Shown here: one piece after another, positions 42,672-52,672 of the stretch
How the letters are laid out: every line of letters begins with the position of its first letter
How positions within the stretch are numbered: the first letter of the stretch is position 1
Source of the DNA: an uncultured Duncaniella sp.
Lineage (GTDB): Bacteria > Bacteroidota > Bacteroidia > Bacteroidales > Muribaculaceae
Direction: 5' to 3'
DNA: 64,000 bases
Assembly: GCA_910586665.1 (NCBI GenBank)
Contig: CAJUIX010000006.1
Span: forward strand, 89,904 to 153,903
Translations under genes and position numbers: made by a program
The notes under the pieces: model-generated
Databases searched by the model: none
Told to the model about the DNA's origin: nothing
The model's input: only the letters and a program-made list of their open reading frames with translations

Positions 42672-44879
42672 ATGAACCACCATATAGATATTTACAAAGA
42701 TATAGAGCGGCTGCTGTCGCAGCGTAGAATCAACGACGCTCTTGACCTCGTCGACAACGCTGCCGCCACTCTAGGCCCTGTCGATTCACTGCGTTCAGCC
42801 ACTGACCGCCTGCGCGAGAGCTACGCTTTCATGACGCAGTATGCCCTAAGAGGGATGCCCGACCCCTCGCGTCCCGAGCTTTATGCCGGAATCCTTTCCG
42901 ACATAAGGGCTTTGGCCGATGAGCTCCACCGCCGCTCGCGCATGGCTGACGCCCCGACCCTTTATTTCAACACCTTGCGCTACGCCAGGATGAACCGTGG
43001 GAGCGGCATTGCCTCTCTGCTTGGAGAATACCGGCGTATAAACCAGCGTTTGCAGATGGCTATGCTCACGGAAGATAGCGAGAAGGCCGGACGCGAGTTC
43101 ACAAGCCGCACGGAGGATTTGGAAAAGCAGATTTTCAACCTGATATGGACCATATATCCGCTGTCGGTCGACGAGGCGGCTGCCGTTGGCGACGCATTGG
43201 CCGACATATCGCTCCCATCGCATCTCAAGCAGCTCTGCATCGCGGCAATATTCATGGGGCAGTTGGAGTATTATGACGAAAGACGTCTGCGCCTCCTCAT
43301 GGATGCCTATGCCTCGGACGACGCGGAGATTTCAGTCAGGGCACTCTGCTCGCTGCTCATTGCCATGTCGGTGAGGCGCGACCGCCCCTTCTCTCCCTCG
43401 CTCATGCGTCGTTTCGAGTCCCTGTGTGAGGACCCGCGTTGGACTACAGATGTAAAAATGGCCCTGCTACAGTTCATCCGCTCGCGCGACACCGAGCGCA
43501 TAGGGCGGAAGCTTACCGAGGAGGTGATTCCGGAGATGATGAAGCTCCAGCCCGAACTTGAGAAGCTCGGACGTATGCCTGTCGACCCCGAGTCGCTTGA
43601 AGAGAACCCCGAATGGGCCGAACTTCTTGATAAATCTGGTGTTGCCGGCAAGCTCAAAGAGCTACAGCAGCTCCAGGAGGACGGTGGCGACGTGATGATG
43701 GTCACTTTCAGCAAGTTGAAGACATTCCCCTTTTTCAATGATATTTCCAACTGGTTTCTCCCCTTCCACAGCTCCCATTCCTCCGTCAGCGGCAGCGGCG
43801 ACGACTCTGTAAAGATGCTTGGCGAGATAATTGAAAACGCCCCTATCTTCTGCAATAGCGACAAGTATTCCATAGTCCTCTCCCTTTCCCAGGTGCCCGC
43901 TGCACAGAAGGAGATGATGGCCTCGCAGCTGAAGGCCCATTCCGACCAGATGGCGGCTATGAGCTTCGGCGATATGAATCTCTCGCAGAAAGGGCGTGAG
44001 CGCATCGCCGGCAGGTATGTGCAGGACCTCTATCGCTTCTTCCGTCTCTTCCGTCGCAAGGGGGAGTTCTCAGACCCCTTCGCGACCACGCTCAACCTTG
44101 TCACCGTCCCGCTGCTTGCCGATGTGTTCAGGGACAGCGACACCCTTATGCTCGTGGGCGAGTTCTACTTTAAGCACAAGCATTTCAGTGATGCCTTCGA
44201 AATATTCGAGCGCCTCTCGGAGCAGACGCCACCCTCGGCCCAGCTCTTTCAAAAGCTCGGCTACTGCATGCAGATGCTTGGCGCTGTCGATGAGGCTGTC
44301 AAATACTACGAACAGAGTGAACTGCTGAATTCCGAGAGCCGCTGGACTCTAAAGCGTCTTGCTATCTGCTACCGCAATATGCGCGACTGGGACAAGGCTG
44401 TGGAATACTATTCGCGCCTTGCCGCAGTGGAGCCTGACGATTTGTCCGTAGCCTTCAACCTCGGCTGCTGCCTCTTTGAGAGTGGCAAGACAGAGGAGGC
44501 TGCCGGGTTCTTCCATAAGGTTGAATTCATGCAGGGTGAGTCAGACCGCACCTCGCGCTACCTTGTCAGATGCGCCATTGCGGAGGGAAACTTGGATAAG
44601 GCGCGGCGATATTCGGCTGCTGTGCTGTCACGTCAGCCGAACTCGGCAGACTATCTCTATGCCGGCCACATAGAGCTGCTTTCGGGGAATCTCGATGGCG
44701 GCGTCGGGCGCTATGCCGAGTCCGTCGCGGCTTCAAACTTTGACAAGGCTGCCTTTGTCCGTGATTTCAAGGCCGATTCCAAGCTTTTCAAGGACATTCC
44801 CGAACTTGACCGGCTGACCCTCGGGTTAATAGTCGACGAGGCCATACGCCGCTCTTCGTCACTCGGAGGCTCGCTCTGA
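42672..44879 (+). CDS. Tetratricopeptide repeat protein
   Basis: 735 residues from the ATG at 42672. The frame is open upstream to 42258, but that part lies over dxr and its promoters and is not real. No signal peptide. The N-terminal 450 residues are helical with no recognised domain; the C-terminal third has TPR units (AQLFQKLGYCMQMLGAVDEA, WTLKRLAICYRNMRDWDKA, VAFNLGCCLFESGKTEEA). Probably a cytoplasmic scaffold. It is followed 38 nt later by the M3 peptidase gene and shares a terminator with it. Confidence 0.8.
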   Translation: MNHHIDIYKDIERLLSQRRINDALDLVDNAAATLGPVDSLRSATDRLRESYAFMTQYALRGMPDPSRPELYAGILSDIRALADELHRRSRMADAPTLYFNTLRYARMNRGSGIASLLGEYRRINQRLQMAMLTEDSEKAGREFTSRTEDLEKQIFNLIWTIYPLSVDEAAAVGDALADISLPSHLKQLCIAAIFMGQLEYYDERRLRLLMDAYASDDAEISVRALCSLLIAMSVRRDRPFSPSLMRRFESLCEDPRWTTDVKMALLQFIRSRDTERIGRKLTEEVIPEMMKLQPELEKLGRMPVDPESLEENPEWAELLDKSGVAGKLKELQQLQEDGGDVMMVTFSKLKTFPFFNDISNWFLPFHSSHSSVSGSGDDSVKMLGEIIENAPIFCNSDKYSIVLSLSQVPAAQKEMMASQLKAHSDQMAAMSFGDMNLSQKGRERIAGRYVQDLYRFFRLFRRKGEFSDPFATTLNLVTVPLLADVFRDSDTLMLVGEFYFKHKHFSDAFEIFERLSEQTPPSAQLFQKLGYCMQMLGAVDEAVKYYEQSELLNSESRWTLKRLAICYRNMRDWDKAVEYYSRLAAVEPDDLSVAFNLGCCLFESGKTEEAAGFFHKVEFMQGESDRTSRYLVRCAIAEGNLDKARRYSAAVLSRQPNSADYLYAGHIELLSGNLDGGVGRYAESVAASNFDKAAFVRDFKADSKLFKDIPELDRLTLGLIVDEAIRRSSSLGGSL

Positions 44880-44917
44880 ACCACTAACCAAGCCAATCAT
44901 TAATCATATAAAAATAC

Positions 44918-47041
44918 ATGCGTAAAATCCTATTATCGGCTTTAGCAGCCACAAGTATTATGATTCAAGCCCAAAATCCGTTTTTTGAGAACTTTACCTC
45001 TGCTCCCCACGGTGCGGTCCCTTTTGACAAGATTAGCTTTGCTGACTATGAGCCGGCTATCGACCGCGGTATAAGGCTCGGTCTCGAGGCAGTCGACGCC
45101 ATTGTCAACAATCCCGAGGAGCCGACATTTCAGAATACCATCGTCGCCCTTGAGCGCGCCGACGAGGATCTCAACCGCGTGCTCATGGTCTTCGAGCCGC
45201 TGCTCTCGGCTCTCAGCGACAATGACATGATGGACCTTTCGATGAAGATTACACCCCGTCTTTCGGATTACGCTACCTCAATTTCCCTCAATTCAGGGCT
45301 GTGGAAGCGCGTAAAGAGCGTCTACGACAACCGTGAGAAATTTAATCTTGACAAAGAGGACCAGATGTTGCTCAAGCGTACCTATGACTCCTTTGTGCGA
45401 AGCGGAGCCCTTCTCGAAGGTGCTGACCGCGACACTTATTCTCGCCTATCCAGCCGTCTGAGCGAGCTGACCACCCTATTTGGCCAGAATGTGCTCAAAG
45501 AGGTGAACACCTATGAAATTTGGCTCGGTGCTGACGACCTCGCCGGCCTTCCCGAGAGCTCTGTCGAGGCAGCCGCTCTCGCAGCCAAGGAGAAGGGGCG
45601 CGAGGGTGAATATCTTTTCACGCTCGACCAGCCGGTCTACATGGCCTTCATGAAGTACAGCGACCGTCGCGACCTGCGTGAGAAGATGTATCGTCTCTAC
45701 ACCGGTCGCAATATCAAGGGTGAATATAACAATCTTCCCATCATGAAGGAAATAGCTGAGACGCGAATGAAGATTGCCAACCTCCTCGGCTATAAGAGCT
45801 ATGCCCACTACGGTCTCGAAAAGACTATGGCCAAGTCGCCTGAGAAGGTCTACGAGCTTCTCCACTCCCTGCGCGATGCCTATCTGCCTGCCCAGAAGGC
45901 CGAGTTTAAGGAGCTTTCCGACTATGCGTCCAAACTCGAGGGCAGTAAGATTGAAATCAAGCCCTGGGACTACAGCTACTATGCCAACAAGCTTAAAAAT
46001 GCCAAATATGCTTACGATGAGGAGCTTCTCCGCCCCTATTTTGAGCTTAACAATGTGATTGACGGTGTGTTCGGTCTCGCGACCCGCCTCTACGGGGTGA
46101 CTTTTAAGAAGAACCCGGATATACCCGTCTATCATCCCGATGTCAATGCCTTCGAGGTGACTGACCGTGACGGTTCTTTCCTCGGTGTGATTTATACTGA
46201 CTTCTTCCCCCGCGCCAGCAAGCGTCCGGGGGCATGGATGACCGAGTTCAAGAGCGAGGAGATCGGTGCCGACGGCAAGATGGTGCGTCCGCATGTCTCG
46301 ATAGTGATGAACTTTACCAAGCCCACCGGCTCGAAGCCCTCGCTGCTCACTCCTTACGAGGTCGAGACCTTCCTCCACGAATTCGGCCACGCCCTCCACG
46401 GCCTTTTTGCAAGCACACGCTACGCCTCCCTCTCTGGAACCAACGTGCTCCGCGACTTCGTCGAGCTTCCCTCGCAGTTCAATGAGAACTACCTCACCGA
46501 AAAAGAGTTCCTTGACGGCTTTGCGCGCCACTATCAGACCGGCGAGGCTATCCCTGAAGAGCTTGTGAAGCAGATTGTCAGCTCGTCGCAGTTCGGCGCT
46601 GCCTACGCCTGCCTCCGACAGCTCAACTTCGGCCTTATCGACATGGCCTGGCACAGCATCACTGCTCCTGTAGATGACCCTGAGAAATTCGAGCAGGAGG
46701 CCGGTGCCTCAGTGGCCATGTTCGAGCCTATTGCCGGCTCTGTGACAGGCAGCACCTTCTCCCACATATTTGCCGGAGGCTATGCGGCCGGCTATTATAG
46801 CTATAAATGGGCCGAGGTGCTCGACGCCGATGCCTTCGCCCACTTCAAGGAGCATGGTATCTTCGATAGCGCCACTGCCGACTCTTTCCGCAAGAATATC
46901 CTCATGCGCGGCGGCACCGAGGATCCCGACGAGCTTTATCGTCGCTTCCGTGGCAAGGATGCCTCTATCGACGCGCTTCTTGAGCGTGACGGCATCCGTC
47001 CCGCCAAGTCCGACAAGCTCCCCATGCCGATGGACAGATAA
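44918..47041 (+). CDS. M3-family metallopeptidase (Dcp type), exported
   Basis: 707 residues. Signal peptide (MRKILLSALAATSIMIQAQ). Zinc motif HEFGHALHGLFA with His487, Glu488, His491; downstream RDFVELPSQF (usually DFVELPSQ followed by ME) and FSHIFAGGYAAGYYSYKWAE are M3 signatures. It resembles peptidyl-dipeptidase Dcp, which removes C-terminal dipeptides from oligopeptides in the periplasm. Located after the TPR gene. Confidence 0.92.
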   Translation: MRKILLSALAATSIMIQAQNPFFENFTSAPHGAVPFDKISFADYEPAIDRGIRLGLEAVDAIVNNPEEPTFQNTIVALERADEDLNRVLMVFEPLLSALSDNDMMDLSMKITPRLSDYATSISLNSGLWKRVKSVYDNREKFNLDKEDQMLLKRTYDSFVRSGALLEGADRDTYSRLSSRLSELTTLFGQNVLKEVNTYEIWLGADDLAGLPESSVEAAALAAKEKGREGEYLFTLDQPVYMAFMKYSDRRDLREKMYRLYTGRNIKGEYNNLPIMKEIAETRMKIANLLGYKSYAHYGLEKTMAKSPEKVYELLHSLRDAYLPAQKAEFKELSDYASKLEGSKIEIKPWDYSYYANKLKNAKYAYDEELLRPYFELNNVIDGVFGLATRLYGVTFKKNPDIPVYHPDVNAFEVTDRDGSFLGVIYTDFFPRASKRPGAWMTEFKSEEIGADGKMVRPHVSIVMNFTKPTGSKPSLLTPYEVETFLHEFGHALHGLFASTRYASLSGTNVLRDFVELPSQFNENYLTEKEFLDGFARHYQTGEAIPEELVKQIVSSSQFGAAYACLRQLNFGLIDMAWHSITAPVDDPEKFEQEAGASVAMFEPIAGSVTGSTFSHIFAGGYAAGYYSYKWAEVLDADAFAHFKEHGIFDSATADSFRKNILMRGGTEDPDELYRRFRGKDASIDALLERDGIRPAKSDKLPMPMDR

Positions 47042-47060
47042 GATTTTCTTAAGCATACAA

Positions 47061-47096
47061 AAAATTGCCTGGCTGCTTCGGCGGTCAGGCAATTTT
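47061..47096. terminator. Bidirectional terminator with UUCG loop
   Basis: 16-bp stem (47061-47076 with 47081-47096, two G-U pairs) capped by TTCG, with A4/T4 at its base; between convergent M3 peptidase and pseudouridine synthase genes. Confidence 0.92.
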
Positions 47097-47124
47097 CATA
47101 TATTGTATTAAGCGCAAATCCTGT

Positions 47125-48057
47125 TTATGACATGGATACCATTTTAGCAAATGAGGCTGGCACAGGGGTTGAGAAGTTCATGTCCTTACGGGTCATGGGG
47201 TGGACGAAGCGCAGGGTCTGTGCATGAAGGGCCATGCGGTGGATAGGCGAGCTCTTGGCTCCGTAGCGGCGGTCACCGGCTATCGGGTGGCCGAGGTCCT
47301 TCATGTGGACGCGTATCTGGTTCTTTCTGCCCGTGTCAAGCGATACCTCCATGAGCGAGTAGCCGTTGCGGCTTCTCAGGGTTTTGTAGCGCGTGATGGC
47401 GAGTTTACCCTCATCGGGGTTATCGGTTGAGTAGACCTCGAAGCGGGAGTTCTCGGCAAGGTAGCTGCGCACCTCCCCTTCAGCCGGTTCGGGCTTCCCT
47501 TCGACTACGGCGAGATACTTGCGGGAGATGACCATGTTGTTCCAGTTGTGTTGCAGGCGTTCCTTGGCCTCCTGCGACTTAGCGAAGACCATGAGCCCCG
47601 ATGTGTCGCGGTCGAGGCGGTGGACGATGAAGAGCATGTTGCGCGGATCCTTCCATTTCAGGTAGTCGCGGATAATGCTATAGGCAGTTCCCTCTTTGAC
47701 CTTGTCGGTGCCCATTGAGAGGAGTCCGTAGCCTTTGTTGATGACAATGATGTCGTTGTCCTCGTAGACGAGCTTGACGCGGCGGTTGTAGAACACACGA
47801 AACTCGCGTGTGAGGTTGGCTTTCACTTCGTCGCCCTCTTTGAGAGGCGTGTCAAACTGGGTCACCGGGATGCCGTTGACCGCAATCTGGTTATGGCCTA
47901 AAAGATTCTTTATGGCAGTACGCTTACGCTCCGGCATGGCCTGGATTAGAAATTCGAGCAGAGTGACGTCGCGGTCAGCCGTGTAGCTTTCGATGACGTC
48001 GGGTTTGAAGCCGTTGCGCTCTGCGCCGGGTTTGGTACTGAATGTCTTTTTTGCCAT
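47125..48057 (-). CDS. RluA-family pseudouridine synthase
   Basis: 310 residues. N-terminal S4-like RNA-binding part (TLLEFLIQAMPERKRTAIKN, VNGIPVTQFDTPLKEGD), then the catalytic motif HRLDRDTSG with the essential Asp149 and the C-terminal QIRVHMKDLGHPIAGDRRYG. Converts uridine to pseudouridine in rRNA or tRNA. The specific target is not deducible. Lies 31 nt downstream of topA. Confidence 0.92.
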   Translation of the reverse strand: MAKKTFSTKPGAERNGFKPDVIESYTADRDVTLLEFLIQAMPERKRTAIKNLLGHNQIAVNGIPVTQFDTPLKEGDEVKANLTREFRVFYNRRVKLVYEDNDIIVINKGYGLLSMGTDKVKEGTAYSIIRDYLKWKDPRNMLFIVHRLDRDTSGLMVFAKSQEAKERLQHNWNNMVISRKYLAVVEGKPEPAEGEVRSYLAENSRFEVYSTDNPDEGKLAITRYKTLRSRNGYSLMEVSLDTGRKNQIRVHMKDLGHPIAGDRRYGAKSSPIHRMALHAQTLRFVHPMTRKDMNFSTPVPASFAKMVSMS

Positions 48058-48088
48058 TTTTGAATTGATGTATAGTGTAGGTTCGTCC

Positions 48089-50431
48089 TTATGATTTTTT
48101 CGTGCGTGTGGTGCGGCGGACGGGGCGTTTCGGAGCCTTGTCCTGCTCTTCGATGAGCTTGCGAATTTCCTCGATGCTCATGCCAGCGGGATTCTCTACG
48201 CTTTTGGGGATTTTGTAGTTGTTCTTCTTGTAGGAGATGTAGACACCGTAGCGTCCGTTGAGAATCTGGAGATCGGGGTCTTCGTCGAATGTCTTGATGA
48301 CCTTGTTGTTGTCGGCTTCGCGCTTAGCCTTGATAAGCTCCTCGGCCTCTTCGAGTGAAATCGAGGTAGGGGATAGGTCCTTGGGGATGCTGACGAACTT
48401 GCCGTCGTGGCGCAGGTAAGGGCCGAAGCGCCCGATAGCGGCTGTAATTGGCTTACCTTCGAACTCGCCCACCTCGCGCGGCAGGTCGAAAAGTTTCAGC
48501 GCGTCCTCAAGCTGTATATCAAACACGCTCTGGTCTTTTCTAAGTGATGCGAAGCGCGGTTTATCCTTTGAGTCGGTGGAACCGATCTGCACAATCGGGC
48601 CGAAACGTCCGATTTTGACTGATACGGGTTCACCTGTGGCCGGGTCGGTGCCGAGCACTCGCTCACCGATTTTATGTTCGGTGTGAAGATCGTTGGCCTT
48701 CTCGACTTCGGGGTGGAAGAGGGTGTAGAAATGGGAGATTTCTTGGTTCCAGTTGCTCTCACCCTCGGCTATGCGGTCAAACTTCTGCTCCATGTCGGCA
48801 GTGAAGTCATAGTCAAGGATATCGGGGAAGTGCTGCGTGAGAAATTCGTTGACGATGATGCCGGTATCGGTCGGGATAAGCTTCCCTTTTTCGGCTCCGA
48901 CGTTCTCGCTGCGGGTAGACCTTGTGATTTTACCGTCTCCGGCAAGGGTCATGGTCTCGAATTGGCGTTTTTCACCGGCCTTCTCTCCCTTGACTATATA
49001 TTCGCGGTGCTGTATGGTGGAAATGGTCGGTGCATAGGTCGAAGGACGGCCGATGCCCAGTTCCTCCATTTTCTTTACGAGTGACGATTCGGTGTAGCGT
49101 GGCGGGGCGAGGGTGAAACGCTCTGTGGCAGTAACGTTTTCCTTTGTCAGTGTCTCCCCTATTTTCAGCGGGGGGAGGGTCGATGCCTCGTCATTATCGG
49201 CGCTTTCATCATCGTCGTTCCCTTCGAGGTAGACTTTGAGGAAGCCGTCAAACTTTATGACCTCTCCTGTCGATGTGAAGTGCTCCTCACATTCGGTGGG
49301 CTGTATGCTTATGGTAGTCTTTTCAAGCTCTGCGTCGGCCATCTGCGAGGCCATAGTGCGCAGGCGGATAAGGCGGTAGAGACGTTTCTCCTGGGCGGTT
49401 CCGTCGATAGTCTCTTTGTCGATATATGTAGGGCGGATTGCCTCGTGTGCTTCCTGGGCACCCTTGGAGTGGGTGTGGTAGCGGCGTACTTTCAGATATT
49501 CCTCTCCGAGTTCTTCTGTGATGAGTTTCGAGATAGATGCGACGGCGAGGCTTGAGAGATTGAGTGAGTCGGTACGCATGTAGGTGATGTGTCCGGCCTC
49601 GTATAGCTTCTGGGCAATCATCATTGTCTGCGACACGGTGAAACCAAGCTTGCGTCCGGCCTCCTGCTGGAGTGTGGAGGTGGTGAATGGGGGCGCCGGT
49701 GACTTTTTAAGGGGCTTGACGCTGATGTCGCTAACCGAGAATACAGACTTGCGGCATTTTTCGAGGAATTCGCGGGCGCTCTCCTCGTCTGGTAGGCGCT
49801 TCGACAGTTCGGCGCGGAGCTGGCTCCCGCCGGGTATGTTGAAAAGTGCCGTCACGCGGTAGTAAGGCTCGGATTTGAAATTGTTGATTTCGTTCTCACG
49901 GTCGACGATGAGGCGCACGGCCACAGACTGCACGCGTCCGGCCGACAGAGCCGGCTTGATTTTCTTCCAAAGCACCGGCGACAGCTCGAATCCTACGAGG
50001 CGGTCGAGCACTCGGCGCGCCTGTTGGGCGTCGACGAGGTTGAGGTCGATGTCGCGCGGGTGTTCGATGGCGTTGAGGATTGCGTTCTTGGTGATTTCAT
50101 GGAAGACGATGCGCTTGGTGTTCTCCGGCTTAAGCCCGAGCACTTCATAAAGATGCCAGGCAATAGCTTCCCCCTCGCGGTCCTCATCGGATGCGAGCCA
50201 CACGGTCTCCGCCTCCTTGGATGCTTTTTTCAGTTCTGCCACAAGGTTTTTCTTGTCAGCAGGAATTTCATAGACAGGCTGGAAATCAGAGTCAACTTTG
50301 ATGCTTATATCCTTCTTTCTGAGGTCGCGGATATGACCATAGCTCGACATGACTTTAAAGTCCTTGCCGAGGAATTTTTCAATAGTCTTGGCCTTTGCCG
50401 GAGACTCTACTATAACGAGGTTTTTCAACAT
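48089..50431 (-). CDS. topA: DNA topoisomerase I
   Basis: 780 residues from the ATG at 50431 (MLKNLVIVESPAKAKTIEK). Toprim acidic triad in ASDEDREGEAIAWHL; active-site Tyr region GHITYMRTDSLNLS; C-terminal repeats of the topoisomerase C-terminal-repeat type (VSVKIGRFGPIVQIG, KPITAAIGRFGPYLRHDGKF, NGRYGVYISYKKNNYK) instead of zinc fingers. Relaxes negative supercoils. A promoter-like TACCTTTG lies ~90 nt upstream. An upstream ATG at 50461 would add ten non-family residues. Confidence 0.96.
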   Translation of the reverse strand: MLKNLVIVESPAKAKTIEKFLGKDFKVMSSYGHIRDLRKKDISIKVDSDFQPVYEIPADKKNLVAELKKASKEAETVWLASDEDREGEAIAWHLYEVLGLKPENTKRIVFHEITKNAILNAIEHPRDIDLNLVDAQQARRVLDRLVGFELSPVLWKKIKPALSAGRVQSVAVRLIVDRENEINNFKSEPYYRVTALFNIPGGSQLRAELSKRLPDEESAREFLEKCRKSVFSVSDISVKPLKKSPAPPFTTSTLQQEAGRKLGFTVSQTMMIAQKLYEAGHITYMRTDSLNLSSLAVASISKLITEELGEEYLKVRRYHTHSKGAQEAHEAIRPTYIDKETIDGTAQEKRLYRLIRLRTMASQMADAELEKTTISIQPTECEEHFTSTGEVIKFDGFLKVYLEGNDDDESADNDEASTLPPLKIGETLTKENVTATERFTLAPPRYTESSLVKKMEELGIGRPSTYAPTISTIQHREYIVKGEKAGEKRQFETMTLAGDGKITRSTRSENVGAEKGKLIPTDTGIIVNEFLTQHFPDILDYDFTADMEQKFDRIAEGESNWNQEISHFYTLFHPEVEKANDLHTEHKIGERVLGTDPATGEPVSVKIGRFGPIVQIGSTDSKDKPRFASLRKDQSVFDIQLEDALKLFDLPREVGEFEGKPITAAIGRFGPYLRHDGKFVSIPKDLSPTSISLEEAEELIKAKREADNNKVIKTFDEDPDLQILNGRYGVYISYKKNNYKIPKSVENPAGMSIEEIRKLIEEQDKAPKRPVRRTTRTKKS

Positions 50432-50521
50432 ATTCTCAAAGAGTAAGTGATGCCGCCGCATGGCTTCACGTCAGGCGGTAGCTGCGGGGCGGACAGGTGT
50501 ATACTCCCGCGTTTCAGACCG

Positions 50522-50529
50522 CAAAGGTA
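50522..50529 (-). promoter_or_regulatory. Promoter -7 element for topA
   Basis: Plus-strand CAAAGGTA, i.e. TACCTTTG on the minus strand, exact TAnnTTTG, 90 nt upstream of the topA ATG. Confidence 0.5.
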
Positions 50530-50569
50530 TAAAATCTATTTAAATCTGCACGAAAGATTTAACAATTTA

Positions 50570-51271
50570 TCACATTTCGTGCGGACGAAGCAGTTCTATG
50601 AGCTTTGCGACACCCACTGTGGCGGGGTCGGAAATGACATGCACGTTTCCGGGGACGGGCGCCGGACGCGGGTCAATATAGTAGACCGGGACACCCGGAC
50701 GCACATAGTTTAGCAGCCCTGCCGCGGGGTAGACGGCGAGCGACGTGCCTATCACGGCAAAGATGTCGGCCTGCTCGGTCCACTCGATAGCCCTCTCGAT
50801 GTTGGGGACGGCTTCCTGGAAGAAGACTATGTGGGGACGCACCGGGTCGCCATACTTGTCGCGGGTCTCGGGCGAGGTCTCGAGGTGCTCCTCGTCGAGG
50901 GTGTAGATATGTGTGTCGTCGCGGGTCGACCTCACCTTCATCAGCTCGCCGTGGAGGTGTAGTATTTTGGAGCTGCCGGCTCGCTCGTGGAGGTCGTCGA
51001 CATTCTGGGTGATGACATAGACGTCATACCACTTCTCAAGTTCGACGAGTCCTTTGTGGGCGGCGTTGGGTTTGCATCCGAGGAGGGCTTTGCGGCGCTC
51101 GTTGTAGAACTGGTGGACGAGCGCCGGGTTGCGGGCAAAGCCGTCGGCGCTACACACGTCCATCACCGGGTAGTTCTCCCACAGACCGCCTGCGTCACGG
51201 AAGGTTGACACACCTGATTCGGCAGATATACCGGCTCCAGAGGAAATGACGAGTTTCGGTTTTGTTGACAT
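50570..51271 (-). CDS. cobB: Sir2-family NAD-dependent protein deacylase
   Basis: 233 residues. NAD-binding GAGISAESGVSTFRD, TQNVDDLHERAG, catalytic His in LHLHGEL, and ViGTSLAVYPAAG-type motif. The Tyr56-x-x-Arg59 pair (FYNERR) is the class III signature of desuccinylases/demalonylases. The four Cys that bind zinc in most sirtuins are absent: the segment after HGEL reads MKVRSTRDDTHIY. It follows tadA by 33 nt in the minus-strand operon. Confidence 0.88.
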   Translation of the reverse strand: MSTKPKLVISSGAGISAESGVSTFRDAGGLWENYPVMDVCSADGFARNPALVHQFYNERRKALLGCKPNAAHKGLVELEKWYDVYVITQNVDDLHERAGSSKILHLHGELMKVRSTRDDTHIYTLDEEHLETSPETRDKYGDPVRPHIVFFQEAVPNIERAIEWTEQADIFAVIGTSLAVYPAAGLLNYVRPGVPVYYIDPRPAPVPGNVHVISDPATVGVAKLIELLRPHEM

Positions 51272-51304
51272 ATATCGGGCTATTAAGGTGATTCGTTTCT
51301 ATAT

Positions 51305-51754
51305 CTAACGCTTTGGTTTGAAAAATGTGCGCATAAGTTTCGCACATTCATCCTCAAGGACTCCGCCGGTGACCTCTGCGCGGGGGTGGAAGGGTGACTT
51401 GGAGGTATATGTGCTGTAGCCGCGTTTGCTGTCGGGAGCGCCGTAGACAATCCTGCCAATCTGCGCCCAGCCGATTGCTCCGGCGCACATCAGGCACGGT
51501 TCGACAGTCACATATATCGTACAATCCTGCAAATACTTCCCGCCAAGTGTCATAGCTGCTGCGGTGACGGCCTGCATCTCGGCGTGGGCCGACACGTCGG
51601 CGAGCGTTTCGGTCATATTGTGGCCGCGCCCTATCACCATGCCGCGAGGCGATACTACGACGGCGCCGATAGGCACCTCGTCGCGGTCGAAGGCCTCGCG
51701 GGCCTCGGCGAGTGCCATGCGCATGTATCTTTCGTCGGTTTCAAGCTGTGTCAT
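51305..51754 (-). CDS. tadA: tRNA-specific adenosine deaminase
   Basis: 149 residues. Zinc deaminase motifs HAEMQAV (HAE) and PCLMCAGA (PCxxC). Converts A34 to inosine in tRNA-Arg(ACG). DEVPIGAVVV and the C-terminal RTFFKPKR agree with TadA. It starts 8 nt after the upstream EamA transporter stop, so it is probably co-translated. Confidence 0.93.
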   Translation of the reverse strand: MTQLETDERYMRMALAEAREAFDRDEVPIGAVVVSPRGMVIGRGHNMTETLADVSAHAEMQAVTAAAMTLGGKYLQDCTIYVTVEPCLMCAGAIGWAQIGRIVYGAPDSKRGYSTYTSKSPFHPRAEVTGGVLEDECAKLMRTFFKPKR

Positions 51755-51762
51755 GGCTGCGT

Positions 51763-52641
51763 TTATTTTTTATTGCGGGTCAGGACGAGGGTCATGACCG
51801 CACATATTATCAATACGATGCCGGCTGAGGCGCGGAAGGTCAGGACTTCGCCGAAAAGAGCCACTCCTACCAGGACGCCGGTGAGCGGCTCGAGTGCTCC
51901 GAGAATCGAGACAGCCACCGAGCCGATGCGCTGTATGGATATAGCGACAGTCATGAGCGACACGATTGTCGGCACCACTGCTATGCCTGCGATGCAGCCC
52001 CAGGGTATGAATCCCGACGGCACGGCCTGTACCTCCGTGAAGCAGTCGGTGCGCACGAAGAATACAATCATGCCGAAGAGCAGGGAATAAAAGGTGATTG
52101 TCGAGCCTGAGAGACGCCGGATGCGGCTCTTGTTGATCATCACCATATATATCGCATAGGCGAGCGATGAAAGTATCACTAATGTGGCTCCTATGGACGT
52201 AACATGCGCGCCTGGACCCGGATTGCAGAGGCAGATGATACCTGCCAGGCAGATTGCTATAGAGATAATTGTCCAGTGGGATATTCTCTCATGGAAGAAT
52301 ATCCACAGTATCAGGGCTATGAAGACCGGCTCGACAAAGAGCAGGGTCGAGGCGAGACCCACGTCCATGTATTTGTAAGCCTCGAACAGCAGTACCGACG
52401 AGAGCGCGAAGAAGATACCGAGGAAGACCATCATGGCCGTCTCCACACGCATGAGGCGGAAGCTCTCCTTTCGGATAAGCATTATGATGCCAAGTATGAT
52501 TGCGGCAAACAGATAACGGTAGAAGAGCACGGACGACACGTCCATGCCCCTCTCGTAGAGAGGCACTGCGAAGAGCGGGTTTGTGCCATAGCTCACGGCA
52601 GCAACCGCCCCGAGGATGTAGCCTTTGGTGGCACTTGTCAT
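51763..52641 (-). CDS. EamA/DMT-family transporter
   Basis: 292 residues with ~10 membrane segments in two EamA repeats (GAVAAVSYGTNPLFAVPLYERGM opening; LGALEPLTGVLVGVALFGE in the second repeat). Probable metabolite exporter or importer; substrate unknown. It sits between metX and tadA with 31-nt and 8-nt gaps. Confidence 0.87.
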   Translation of the reverse strand: MTSATKGYILGAVAAVSYGTNPLFAVPLYERGMDVSSVLFYRYLFAAIILGIIMLIRKESFRLMRVETAMMVFLGIFFALSSVLLFEAYKYMDVGLASTLLFVEPVFIALILWIFFHERISHWTIISIAICLAGIICLCNPGPGAHVTSIGATLVILSSLAYAIYMVMINKSRIRRLSGSTITFYSLLFGMIVFFVRTDCFTEVQAVPSGFIPWGCIAGIAVVPTIVSLMTVAISIQRIGSVAVSILGALEPLTGVLVGVALFGEVLTFRASAGIVLIICAVMTLVLTRNKK

Positions 52642-52672
52642 AAGTCAGTCAGTTTCAGTATGGTGAAGCGGG

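Noticed and set aside
45476..46654. 392-residue antisense ORF over the M3 peptidase
   Set aside because: A mirror of GC-rich codons on the opposite strand; the plus-strand product is a full-length M3 protease with intact motifs.
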